From Defluviitaleaceae bacterium (GTDB lineage: Bacteria > Bacillota_I > Bacilli_A > MOL361 > Turicibacteraceae): 46,833 nt of DNA. The stretch is taken from positions 1 to 46,833 of the forward strand of contig WRKJ01000100.1 in NCBI GenBank assembly GCA_009778135.1, given 5' to 3'. The notes beneath the pieces were generated by a model, which saw nothing but the letters and a program-made list of their open reading frames with translations, was not told where the DNA came from and searched no databases. This document shows positions 35,945 through 42,892 of the stretch, one piece after another. The position numbers and the translations under genes are program-made. Position 1 is the stretch's first letter, and each line of letters starts with the position of its first letter.

Positions 35945-36049
35945 AGCCTATTACCCTTCACCTTTCATCCTACCCTTTCAAATCGCTCCTTACTGACCCG
36001 TCGTCAGTTGATAGAAAAAACACGATGAATCAAGTTTTTAAACTTTTTC

Positions 36050-36078
36050 TTGAATTCTAGGCTAGATTGTGGTAGAAT
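36050..36078 (+). promoter_or_regulatory. promoter of rpsF-ssb-rpsR
   Basis: TTGAAT (36050-36055), 17 bases, TAGAAT (36073-36078). The leader from about 36085 to 36163 carries the S6:S18-like element. Confidence 0.75.
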
Positions 36079-36089
36079 ATTTAATTGTT

Positions 36090-36147
36090 AGTATTTTAGA
36101 TAATACTTCTTGCTCGCATACCTACAAGGCAGTGAGCCGCTAGACCA
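36090..36147 (+). promoter_or_regulatory. candidate ribosomal S6:S18 leader
   Basis: The leader has a hairpin AGTATT/AATACT (36090-36107), then GCTC at about 36112 pairing with GAGC at about 36134, followed by CCGCTAGACC. An S6:S18-binding leader with a conserved CCG bulge is known upstream of rpsF in many bacteria and works in feedback control. Position and CCG fit; the fold was drawn by eye only. Confidence 0.5.
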
Positions 36148-36163
36148 TAAGGAGGTGTAAAAC

Positions 36164-36508
36164 ATGAAAAAGTACGAAGTAATGTACATCGTTCGTCCTG
36201 ATGTTGAAGAAGCAGCACGTAAAGCGTTAGTCACCTTTACCACTGAAATCTTCACAAAAATGGATTCAAAAGTTTTAGAGGTGAAAGAGATCGGAATGCG
36301 TAACTTAGCTTACGAAATCAAAAACTTCACGAAAGGATTCTACGTTTTATTAAATGTCGAAGCCACAAGTGAAGCATGCGATGAATTTGATCGACTTGTT
36401 AAAATCAATGAATCAATCATGCGACATATCGTTGTTCGCATTGATGAAGTAAAAGCGCCAGTTATCAAACCAGATACGCGTCCAAAAAGAGAACCAAGAT
36501 CTGAATAA
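36164..36508 (+). CDS. rpsF: 30S ribosomal protein S6
   Basis: Ribosomal protein (114 aa) with MKKYEVMYIVRPDVEEAARKAL, IGMRNLAYEIKNFTKGFYVLLN and NESIMRHIVVRIDE signatures. It binds with S18 to 16S rRNA. An AAGGAGG site precedes the ATG. First gene of rpsF-ssb-rpsR. Confidence 0.97.
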   Translation: MKKYEVMYIVRPDVEEAARKALVTFTTEIFTKMDSKVLEVKEIGMRNLAYEIKNFTKGFYVLLNVEATSEACDEFDRLVKINESIMRHIVVRIDEVKAPVIKPDTRPKREPRSE

Positions 36509-36539
36509 GCTTCATTAAACCATTTGGAGGTTGACAATC

Positions 36540-37097
36540 ATGATTAATAGAGTCGTATTAGTAGGGCGTTTAACACGTGATCCTGAATTAAGATATACAA
36601 CCAATAATATTGCAAATCTGCGTTTTACCGTTGCTGTTAATCGTCAATTCTCCAATCAAAACGGTGAACGTCAAGCAGATTTCATTGGTTGTGTCGCTTG
36701 GCGTGCACAAGCAGAAAACATGGCGAGATTTTTAAAAAAAGGGGCTTTGATTGGTGTTGATGGACGTATTGAAACAGGAAGCTATCAAGGTCAAGATGGT
36801 CAGATGCGTTATACCACTGATGTCATTGCAGATAGCGTGCAATTTTTAGAACCAAAAAGTGCTGCTGGACAAGGGATGCAACCTGGATTTGGTGGCAACG
36901 ATGGTTTCAATGGCTTCCCTGGCTCTGGCACACCCGTCGGGCAACAACCATCTCAACCCTTTCCTACTGGAAATCAAAACCATGGCATGAACAACCCATC
37001 AGCGCAACCCTTCCCAACGCAAACCGGTGGTAACCATGGGACAACACCTGATTTCAATGCTACCATTGACATTTCTGATGATGATTTACCATTCTAA
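36540..37097 (+). CDS. ssb: single-stranded DNA-binding protein, main copy
   Basis: SSB of 185 residues: OB fold MINRVVLVGRLTRDPEL, FTVAVNRQFSNQNGERQADFIGCVAWR, followed by a Gly/Pro/Asn/Gln-rich linker and the partner-binding tip ISDDDLPF. The ATG at 36540 is 9 bases after GGAGG; the frame extends only 3 codons further. Placement between rpsF and rpsR is the classic Firmicute order for the essential SSB. Confidence 0.96.
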   Translation: MINRVVLVGRLTRDPELRYTTNNIANLRFTVAVNRQFSNQNGERQADFIGCVAWRAQAENMARFLKKGALIGVDGRIETGSYQGQDGQMRYTTDVIADSVQFLEPKSAAGQGMQPGFGGNDGFNGFPGSGTPVGQQPSQPFPTGNQNHGMNNPSAQPFPTQTGGNHGTTPDFNATIDISDDDLPF

Positions 37098-37127
37098 ATA
37101 AAAAATGCTAAAAGGAGGCTAAACGAA

Positions 37128-37358
37128 ATGGCTCAATATAATCGTGGACGTCGTCGTCGTAAAGTATGTTACTTCACCGTCAATAAAATTGCAGTTGTCG
37201 ACTATAAAGATGCTGACTTACTGAAAAGATTCATCTCAGATCGCGGTAAAATCTTACCAAGACGTGTGACTGGAACAAGCTCTAAATACCAACGTAAATT
37301 AACTGTTGCAATTAAAAGAGCACGCCATATGGCGTTGCTACCATTCTCAGCTGAATAA
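37128..37358 (+). CDS. rpsR: 30S ribosomal protein S18
   Basis: Ribosomal protein (76 aa), basic N-terminus, then [60 protein letters not shown], read in pieces; it binds with S6. The single cysteine in CYFT is noted. An AAAGGAGG site precedes the ATG. Confidence 0.97.
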   Translation: MAQYNRGRRRRKVCYFTVNKIAVVDYKDADLLKRFISDRGKILPRRVTGTSSKYQRKLTVAIKRARHMALLPFSAE

Positions 37359-37364
37359 CAAAAT

Positions 37365-37402
37365 AAAACCTGGAGCGCTTGTTGTTGTGCTCCAGGTTTT
37401 TT
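37365..37402 (+). terminator. terminator of rpsF-ssb-rpsR
   Basis: Twelve-base arms 37365-37376 and 37389-37400 (core CCTGGAGC / GCTCCAGG) close a loop, with a T-run to 37402. Strong intrinsic terminator; A/T flanks on both sides could let it act in both directions. Confidence 0.9.
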
Positions 37403-37513
37403 GTGGCACTTTAAGCTCTACTGTTGCCTTAGCCGTTCCTATTTTTTCTCTAACTTTACTGCTTCACTTTTCAATGCTGTATCATAACTTTGCGCCTTTT
37501 CTGGGGTAACTTT
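37398..37513 (-). mobile_element. IS3-like transposase orfA remnant, broken frame
   Basis: On the minus strand from 37513, KVTPEKAQSYDTALKSEAVK and LEKK are read until a TAG at 37439-37441. In an adjacent frame from 37442, IGTAKATVELKVPQK continues. Joined, they resemble the N-terminal helix-turn-helix region of IS3-family OrfA proteins. Only about 40 codons remain, frameshifted, with no visible inverted repeats. Call based on pattern only. Confidence 0.4.
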
Positions 37514-37533
37514 TATGATACTAGATCATAATC

Positions 37534-37569
37534 AAAAACTGTGATTTCCTATTTGTGGAATCACAGTTT
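37534..37569 (-). terminator. terminator after the acetyltransferase gene
   Basis: Arms 37536-37546 and 37559-37569 (AAACTGTGATT / AATCACAGTTT) form a perfect 11-bp stem, and on the minus strand five T follow. It ends the QueC-like/GNAT transcript. Confidence 0.8.
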
Positions 37570-37599
37570 ATCTAGGTTAGTTCCAGATGATTCTTATAG

Positions 37600-38172
37600 T
37601 TAGTCGTGATTTAAATCATCATAATCCTTTTTCAAAATGCTATAAATCACTGAGTCAGATATTCCATGGCTATGACTCCAAGTAGATTCTCTCAACGTTC
37701 CTTCATATTTAAATCCGCATTTACTCAAAACTTTTCCTGAATTGGAATTTTCTGGAAGAAAATTAGCTGCGATTCGATTAACCTTAACTTCCTCAAAAAA
37801 GAATTTAACAATAGCTGCTAATGCCTCTGATGTAATTCCTTTATTCCACCATTGTTTTCCAATGCAATATCCGATTGCTAATGATTTAACTAAGTCATTT
37901 TTTCCAACTACACTAATACTGCCAACGGGTTCATTACTTTCCTCTTTCATAACAATAGCCCATTGATAGTATGCCATATTTTTATATTCGGATATCCAAT
38001 TCATTAATAGTTGCTTAGTTTCATCAATATTTTCATGAAATTCCCATGAAAGATACTTGGTTACTTCTGGGTTGTTTGCCCAGTTATTGTACATTGAGTT
38101 TGCATCATCGGTTGTAAACGGTCGTAATGATAACCTTTTAGTTTCAATCTTCTTTGTTCCTTTATGCTCCAC
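37600..38172 (-). CDS. GNAT acetyltransferase, RimJ/RimL type
   Basis: Acetyl-CoA-dependent N-acetyltransferase of about 190 residues. The segments KKIETKRLSLRPFTTDDANSM (N-terminus), VGSISVV, AIGYCIGKQWWNKGITSEAL (acetyl-CoA site), RIAANFLPENSNSGKVLSKCGF and YEGTLRES follow the RimJ/RimL order. An ATG at 38196 overlaps the previous stop but has no good ribosome site. The GTG at 38172 lies 7 bases after AGAGGAAGG and gives a natural N-terminus. Base composition is much more AT-rich than the chromosome around, so transfer is likely. Substrate unknown (protein N-terminus, antibiotic or small amine). Confidence 0.88.
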   Translation of the reverse strand: MEHKGTKKIETKRLSLRPFTTDDANSMYNNWANNPEVTKYLSWEFHENIDETKQLLMNWISEYKNMAYYQWAIVMKEESNEPVGSISVVGKNDLVKSLAIGYCIGKQWWNKGITSEALAAIVKFFFEEVKVNRIAANFLPENSNSGKVLSKCGFKYEGTLRESTWSHSHGISDSVIYSILKKDYDDLNHD

Positions 38173-38195
38173 GATGACACCTTCCTCTGAAATCA

Positions 38196-38864
38196 TTAGC
38201 CAGCATTGCTAGTAACAATTAGTTTAGGAATTTCATTTTGATAGTTAGTATTATCAGGTATTTCACTTTTTTCAAATGCTTTTCTACGCGCTTTACAAGC
38301 ACCACATATTCCACATTGAATTATTTGTGCACTTCCACATGAACGAGTTTTTTCTAATTCCACACCCATTTTTTCTCCAAGTAGAATAACGTCTGATTTT
38401 GACATTTCAATAAGTGGTGTAAGTATATTAAACGCTCTTCCTGTTTCTATTTCTACTAACTTAGCCAAAGTATCAAAATAATCTCTTGTATTTTCTGGAT
38501 AAGCGGTTCTATCGTCATCATGAATACCATAATAAATAGTATTTATTCCACGCTGTAAGGCATATGTTATAGCAGTGCTCAAGCCGAATAACGTTCCACC
38601 ATATTTACCCGCAAAAGTATTTGGATGCATCTCAAGCCATTCTATTGGTCCCCTAAATGGTGTAATTGGTGGAACTGAAAAGTTAAGAAACGAAATTGAT
38701 GATTCTTCGTTGCTTACTAAATTTGGAACAGACTGTGAGATATCCAACTCCTCTAATTTGACCCCTAACTTTTCCATAAAATATGATGCGGTTTTTTCTT
38801 CGATAGCACCGGCTTCTTGATCACTTTTTATTACTAAAGCTGAGAAATCAATATGTTCTATCAA
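38196..38864 (-). CDS. QueC-family protein lacking the PP-loop
   Basis: Resembles the C-terminal three quarters of QueC (7-cyano-7-deazaguanine synthase): YGGTLFGLSTAITYALQRG, YYGIHDDDRTAYPENTRDYFDTL, and the zinc cysteines Cys176, Cys184, Cys187, Cys190 (C-x7-C-x2-C-x2-C). The N-terminal SGGxDS ATP-binding loop of QueC is absent, and the start is a TTG at 38864 without a ribosome site. No lost SGG-like codons were found upstream. The gene begins about 2-3 bases after the predicted transcript start, so it would be leaderless unless a later start is used. About 222 residues. AT-rich. Probably an inactive relic or a repurposed fragment. Confidence 0.75.
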   Translation of the reverse strand: MIEHIDFSALVIKSDQEAGAIEEKTASYFMEKLGVKLEELDISQSVPNLVSNEESSISFLNFSVPPITPFRGPIEWLEMHPNTFAGKYGGTLFGLSTAITYALQRGINTIYYGIHDDDRTAYPENTRDYFDTLAKLVEIETGRAFNILTPLIEMSKSDVILLGEKMGVELEKTRSCGSAQIIQCGICGACKARRKAFEKSEIPDNTNYQNEIPKLIVTSNAG

Positions 38865-38872
38865 TTTTTTAA

Positions 38873-38901
38873 ATTATATATCAAACCTACACCTTTGTCA
38901 A
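38873..38901 (-). promoter_or_regulatory. perfect consensus promoter upstream of the QueC-like gene
   Basis: On the minus strand TTGACA (38896-38901), exactly 17 bases, TATAAT (38873-38878). It is the strongest promoter in the window by match. The predicted start near 38866 is almost at the TTG start codon. Confidence 0.85.
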
Positions 38902-39000
38902 CAAAAAACACTCGACAAAAATCGACAAACTAACTACAGTACCCACCTATTTTAAACACTCATTTTCAACTATAGTCTTACCTAAACGGACGTAAAACTC

Positions 39001-39136
39001 TATGTCTAAGTGTTGAGGTACTCTCCCTTTGCCTTGTGTAATTTCTATTCTAGCATCACCTTGTGCTTAGCAGTTAGTAGAGACGAGTACCTCCGCTACG
39101 GACTTTCACCGTTTAGAACATAGCCATGTCTGGCAC
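39001..39136 (-). mobile_element. group II intron 5' fragment (domain I)
   Basis: On the minus strand from 39136: GTGCC, then GACATGGC, ACGGTGAAAGTCCGT, and GCTAAGCACAAGGTG, in the order of group II intron domain I (compare the Oceanobacillus-type GUGUGCC...CAUGG...GGUGAGAGUCC). Stems can be drawn: CTATGT with ACATAG, TCTAA with TTAGA, GAGGTACTC with GAGTACCTC. It lies 2 bases after a terminator hairpin, the known target of class C introns. No domain V, intron-encoded protein or 3' end was seen, so it is truncated. The left limit is uncertain. Confidence 0.7.
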
Positions 39137-39138
39137 AG

Positions 39139-39178
39139 AAGTAAAATAGATTCGACCTAAATCGCATCTATTTTACTT
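39139..39178 (-). terminator. terminator of the acyl-CoA/carbonic anhydrase operon
   Basis: Arms 39139-39151 and 39166-39178 (AAGTAAAATAGAT / ATCTATTTTACTT) form a 13-bp stem, overlapping the stop of the gamma-carbonic-anhydrase-like gene. The T-tract normally expected after it is interrupted by the group II intron fragment that begins at 39136. Confidence 0.7.
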
Positions 39179-39691
39179 TTTAGTTTGCATCTCTTTATAA
39201 ATCTTCGCTTTTTCTTGATAAATCCTAACACCAGCAATCATAGGGGCTTTATCTGCTTCTGTCAACGCTCTAATCACGCGCGCCGGACTTCCCATTGCGA
39301 GTGTGTTAGGTGGGATTTTTTTCCCCGGTGCGACCACACTTCCCGCACCAATTAAAGCACCTTCACCAATTTCAGCCCCATCTAAAATGATCGCACCCAT
39401 TCCAATCAGTGCACCTTTTCGAACCGTTGCGGCATGGACAATACAAGTGTGTCCAATGGTGACATCATCTTCAATGATGAGGGGCATGTTCGTATTTTGA
39501 TGCAACACGGAATTGTCTTGAATATTAACGCGGTCTCCGATAATGGTCGGTGCCATGTCACCTCGGATCGCCGTATTGAACCAAATGGAACAGTTTTCTC
39601 CAATGGTGACATCACCCGTAATCGTGACATAATCAGCAACAAAAGCCGACTCAGCAATTTGTGGTGACTTTCCTTTAAATGGATAGATCAT
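39173..39691 (-). CDS. gamma-carbonic-anhydrase-like hexapeptide-repeat protein (YrdA group)
   Basis: Left-handed beta-helix protein of about 172 residues with the LbH repeat pattern (VTIGENCSIWFNTAIRGD, IGDRVNIQDNSVLHQN, IIEDDVTIGHTCIVHAATV). Putative zinc histidines are His64, His81 and His86. Family activity ranges from carbonic anhydrase to unknown; those in acyl-CoA clusters are sometimes CaiE/PaaY-like thioesterase-linked proteins. The frame opens at 39700 but the ATG at 39691 has an AAAGGA site 9 bases upstream. Last gene of the cluster. Confidence 0.88.
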   Translation of the reverse strand: MIYPFKGKSPQIAESAFVADYVTITGDVTIGENCSIWFNTAIRGDMAPTIIGDRVNIQDNSVLHQNTNMPLIIEDDVTIGHTCIVHAATVRKGALIGMGAIILDGAEIGEGALIGAGSVVAPGKKIPPNTLAMGSPARVIRALTEADKAPMIAGVRIYQEKAKIYKEMQTKK

Positions 39692-39747
39692 CAGCATCAT
39701 TCCTTTATTTTAAAATGTGTTACCCTTTTATGTGACCTCAACTATCG

Positions 39748-40731
39748 TCAACGACACCTGTAAGTATGAATCCCATTGACGTGATGCCTTTGTAGCTTCC
39801 TTAATAAGACGAGATGATCAAGATGTGAAATGGCTTCTCCAACAGCAAACCACCGCTGACCGGGTGGGAAATCAGTCCAATTTGATCGAATGGACCATGT
39901 CATTTTGGATGCAATCTCATAACCTGAAATACCGGGTTGTTCCTTCACAAGCTCAAGCACATCTTGCAATCGATCTGCATGATGTCGTTGTAGTGCTTTA
40001 ACACGCTCATGGAAATTTCCTTCATTGCCTCTATGACCTGTTAACGTCAGCGCCACTTTTAACGTCGATATCCGTTCAAGACTCGTCAAATAATCACCTA
40101 AAGCATCTCTTGAATCATGCCACCATGTGATATTGGGTGTAATGTCAAATAGCACATGATCACCAGCAATCAAAATGCGGTGATGCGGTTCGTACAAACA
40201 AATGTGACCAGGTGTATGACCAGGCGTTAACATGACTTGCCACTGTAACCCACCACAACGCACCACATCTCCATCATCTAATGCTGTGATCTCAAATACG
40301 CCACTTGAAACAAATTTTCGTGCCGGATTCCACAGCCTTGTCTGAGCCATTTCTTCACTTGGATAGCCTTCTTGCTCATACCTGGCTTCAGCGACTTGCC
40401 AATACGTATCACCATCTGTCATGATTCGCAAAAAGATCTCTCTGTCAATACGTCCCATGTAAACATCAGATGTCTCCGACATGATTTGTGAAATCAACCC
40501 GTTGTGATCAGCATGCAAATGCGTTGCTAAAATATCTGTCTTCGTCATATCAAGACCTAGTATTTCAATCGCATTTCGCATGGTTTCAAGACATTCAGGC
40601 ATATTAAAGCCTGTATCTACGATCAGGTGACGATCATTTGAAGTCATGATATAGCTGTTTAACGTTTTCAATGGACTGTTAGGTAATGGAATTTCAATCC
40701 GATATAAATGAGGTAAGATCGACTGTATCAT
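39748..40731 (-). CDS. metallo-beta-lactamase-fold hydrolase with C-terminal winged-helix region
   Basis: MBL-fold protein (327 aa) with the zinc motif THLHADH (His71, His73, Asp75, His76), PGHTPGHICLY, and a later TGHRGNEG histidine. After about residue 240 a winged-helix-like tail appears (QPGISGYEIASKMTW, GEAISHLDHLVLLRKL), as in LACTB2-type enzymes. Substrate unknown; a CoA or glutathione thioester is plausible by context. The ATG at 40731 is 6 bases after GGAG. It is placed between hbd and the carbonic-anhydrase-like gene. Confidence 0.85.
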   Translation of the reverse strand: MIQSILPHLYRIEIPLPNSPLKTLNSYIMTSNDRHLIVDTGFNMPECLETMRNAIEILGLDMTKTDILATHLHADHNGLISQIMSETSDVYMGRIDREIFLRIMTDGDTYWQVAEARYEQEGYPSEEMAQTRLWNPARKFVSSGVFEITALDDGDVVRCGGLQWQVMLTPGHTPGHICLYEPHHRILIAGDHVLFDITPNITWWHDSRDALGDYLTSLERISTLKVALTLTGHRGNEGNFHERVKALQRHHADRLQDVLELVKEQPGISGYEIASKMTWSIRSNWTDFPPGQRWFAVGEAISHLDHLVLLRKLQRHHVNGIHTYRCR

Positions 40732-40747
40732 CAAAAACTCCTTTCAA

Positions 40748-41599
40748 TTAATCATACTGGTAAAATCCACGTCCAACCTTTTTGCCTAGCCATCCCGCTT
40801 TGACATACTGCCTTAAAAGGGGTGACGGTCGGTATTTAGAGTCTGAATACCCTTCGTACAACGTTTCCATAATGGCTAAAACGGTATCTAAACCGATAAA
40901 ATCAGCGAGTTGAAGCGGACCCATGGGATGATTCATCCCGAGCTTCATGACAGTGTCAATGTCTTCCACACTGGCAACGCCTTCGTATACGCAATAAATG
41001 GCTTCATTGATCATCATTTGTAACACACGATTTGAAATAAATCCAGGAACATCCCGCACTTCTACAGGTGTTTTATGAAGCACCAATGTCAAATCGTGAA
41101 TGGCTTGATAGGTTGCATCTGTCGTCGCTAATCCTCTAATAATTTCAACCAATTTCATGATCGGAACTGGATTCATAAAATGCATCCCAATGACTTTCTC
41201 AGGTCGTGTGGTACTTGCTGCAATTTCAGTAATGGGTAATGACGACGTGTTTGAAGCAAGGATACAATCAGGCTGACAAATTTGGTCTAAGCGACTGAAC
41301 ACTTGACACTTGATTTCCATGTTTTCGACAATGGCTTCCACAACCAAATCGCAAGTTGCCGCATCTTCTAGGTTAACAGAAGGATGTAAATTTTGCAACG
41401 TTTTTTCTTTTTCTTCTTCGGTTATTTTATTCTTCGCAACACTTTTCGTTAGCAAACCTTCGATAAATGCGATCCGATGCTGTACAATTTCTAGCTCCAT
41501 GTCATTTAAATAAGTTGGGATGCCAGCTGCTGCCATGACTTGTGCAATCCCGCCTCCCATCTGTCCCGCACCAATGACCATCACTTTTTGAATACTCAT
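40748..41599 (-). CDS. hbd: 3-hydroxybutyryl-CoA dehydrogenase
   Basis: NAD(P)-dependent enzyme (283 aa) interconverting acetoacetyl-CoA and 3-hydroxybutyryl-CoA. The N-terminal motif is VIGAGQMGGGIAQ (Gly10, 12, 15), catalytic His140 in GMHFMNPVPIMKLVEII, Ser119 in ASNTSSLPI; the C-terminal domain follows (DVPGFISNRVLQMMINEA, NHPMGPLQLADFIGLDT). An ATG at 41707 is in frame, but the ATG at 41599 has GGAAGGAG 8 bases upstream and fits the family start. It follows thlA by 16 bp. Confidence 0.95.
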   Translation of the reverse strand: MSIQKVMVIGAGQMGGGIAQVMAAAGIPTYLNDMELEIVQHRIAFIEGLLTKSVAKNKITEEEKEKTLQNLHPSVNLEDAATCDLVVEAIVENMEIKCQVFSRLDQICQPDCILASNTSSLPITEIAASTTRPEKVIGMHFMNPVPIMKLVEIIRGLATTDATYQAIHDLTLVLHKTPVEVRDVPGFISNRVLQMMINEAIYCVYEGVASVEDIDTVMKLGMNHPMGPLQLADFIGLDTVLAIMETLYEGYSDSKYRPSPLLRQYVKAGWLGKKVGRGFYQYD

Positions 41600-41615
41600 A
41601 TTTTCTACTCCTTCC

Positions 41616-42809
41616 TTATTCCGCTTCAATCCAAATCGCATCTCCTTGTCCCATACCAGAACAAATCGCTGCAACGCCTGACTTCTTCCCGCTGCGTCGT
41701 AATTCATTCAACAATGTCATGATGATTCGCGCCCCGGTTGCACCGATCGGATGTCCAACTGCAACAGCGCCACCATTTACATTGACTTTTTGATCTAATG
41801 TTTCTGGATCCATGCCTAAAACACCTAATGCACTAATTAACGTGACAGCAGCAAACGCCTCATTAATTTCGATTAAATCAATGTCATCAAGAGAAAGGTT
41901 ATGTTTTGCCATTAATTTTTTCATGGCAAGTCCAGGAACAGTCGCAATATAACGTGATGCTTGAGAAGCTTGTGCATAATCTTTAACGACCCCTAAAATA
42001 GGTGCGCCGAGTTCTGTCGCTTTTTCACGACTCATTAAAACGAAAGCACCCGCACCATCATTTGTACTCGGCGCATTCCCAGCGGTAATGGTACCCGCTT
42101 TGATGAAGAGTGGCTTTAACTTTTCAAGGGCTTCCTTCGTTGTCTCTGGTCGTGGTTGCTCATCTTTGATCAAAGTCGTCGTTCCTTTTCGACTGACAAT
42201 GTCAACTGGAAATCTTTCTTCATCAAAGACACCTTTTTCTTCTCCAGCCTGCCATCTTTGCTGACTACGCAACGCCCATTCATCTTGCATTTCGCGTGTC
42301 ACTGAAAATTCTGAAGCAACTGATCCACCAATCACTGCCATATGCGCATCATTTTCAGGACACCATAAACCGTCTTTGATCATCGCATCTTCCATGGTGA
42401 CACCATTCATCCGTGCACCCCAGCGCATGTTTTGCGATAAATAAGGAATGTTGGTCATGCTTTCCATGCCACCTGCGACGATCACATCAGCATCTCCTGC
42501 TTTGATGGCTTGAGCTGCCATCGTTACTGCTTTTAATCCTGAAGCACACACTTTATTAATCGTGACAACAGGAACATCATGGGGAATTCCCCCTTTAATA
42601 GATGCTTGACGACCTGGAATTTGACCTTGACCTGCGGGTACAACAACACCATAAATGACTTCATCTACTTTCTTGCCTTCGATACCAGCACGTTTTAACG
42701 CTTCTTTAATCGCTAAACCACCTAAATCGGATGCGCTAAACGGTTTGAGCCCGCCACCATATTTGCCAATCGGCGTCCGTGCCGCACTGACAATGACTAC
42801 TTCTTTCAT
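41616..42809 (-). CDS. thlA: acetyl-CoA C-acetyltransferase (thiolase)
   Basis: Condenses two acetyl-CoA to acetoacetyl-CoA (or the reverse). 397 residues; catalytic Cys88 in NKVCASGLKAV, His353 in VGHPIGATGAR, and Cys383 in AICSGMGQGDA. The frame extends to 42866, but the ATG at 42809 has a GGAGG site before it. Followed at once by hbd, the usual pair in C4 pathways. Confidence 0.96.
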   Translation of the reverse strand: MKEVVIVSAARTPIGKYGGGLKPFSASDLGGLAIKEALKRAGIEGKKVDEVIYGVVVPAGQGQIPGRQASIKGGIPHDVPVVTINKVCASGLKAVTMAAQAIKAGDADVIVAGGMESMTNIPYLSQNMRWGARMNGVTMEDAMIKDGLWCPENDAHMAVIGGSVASEFSVTREMQDEWALRSQQRWQAGEEKGVFDEERFPVDIVSRKGTTTLIKDEQPRPETTKEALEKLKPLFIKAGTITAGNAPSTNDGAGAFVLMSREKATELGAPILGVVKDYAQASQASRYIATVPGLAMKKLMAKHNLSLDDIDLIEINEAFAAVTLISALGVLGMDPETLDQKVNVNGGAVAVGHPIGATGARIIMTLLNELRRSGKKSGVAAICSGMGQGDAIWIEAE

Positions 42810-42892
42810 AAGCTTTCCTCCAGTATTTTTGTTATTGATCATGAGGGCGTGTGCGCATTCCCTCACATGAACATGTTAATCATAGATGTGAA

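Noticed and set aside
35992-36052. Terminator after the lysine operon
   Set aside because: ACTGAC/GTCAGT (35992-36008) has no T-run, and the AAGTT/AACTT hairpin near 36032-36046 is too weak; the operon's end is unclear.
38196-38864. Qat-type or 7-deazaguanine DNA-modification defence system
   Set aside because: Only a truncated QueC-like gene and a GNAT gene are present; no ATPase, TatD-like nuclease or other partner genes.
42810-42892. Terminator between the FabK-like gene and thlA
   Set aside because: A GAGGG/CCCTC hairpin exists but no T-run follows on the minus strand; the genes are probably co-transcribed.
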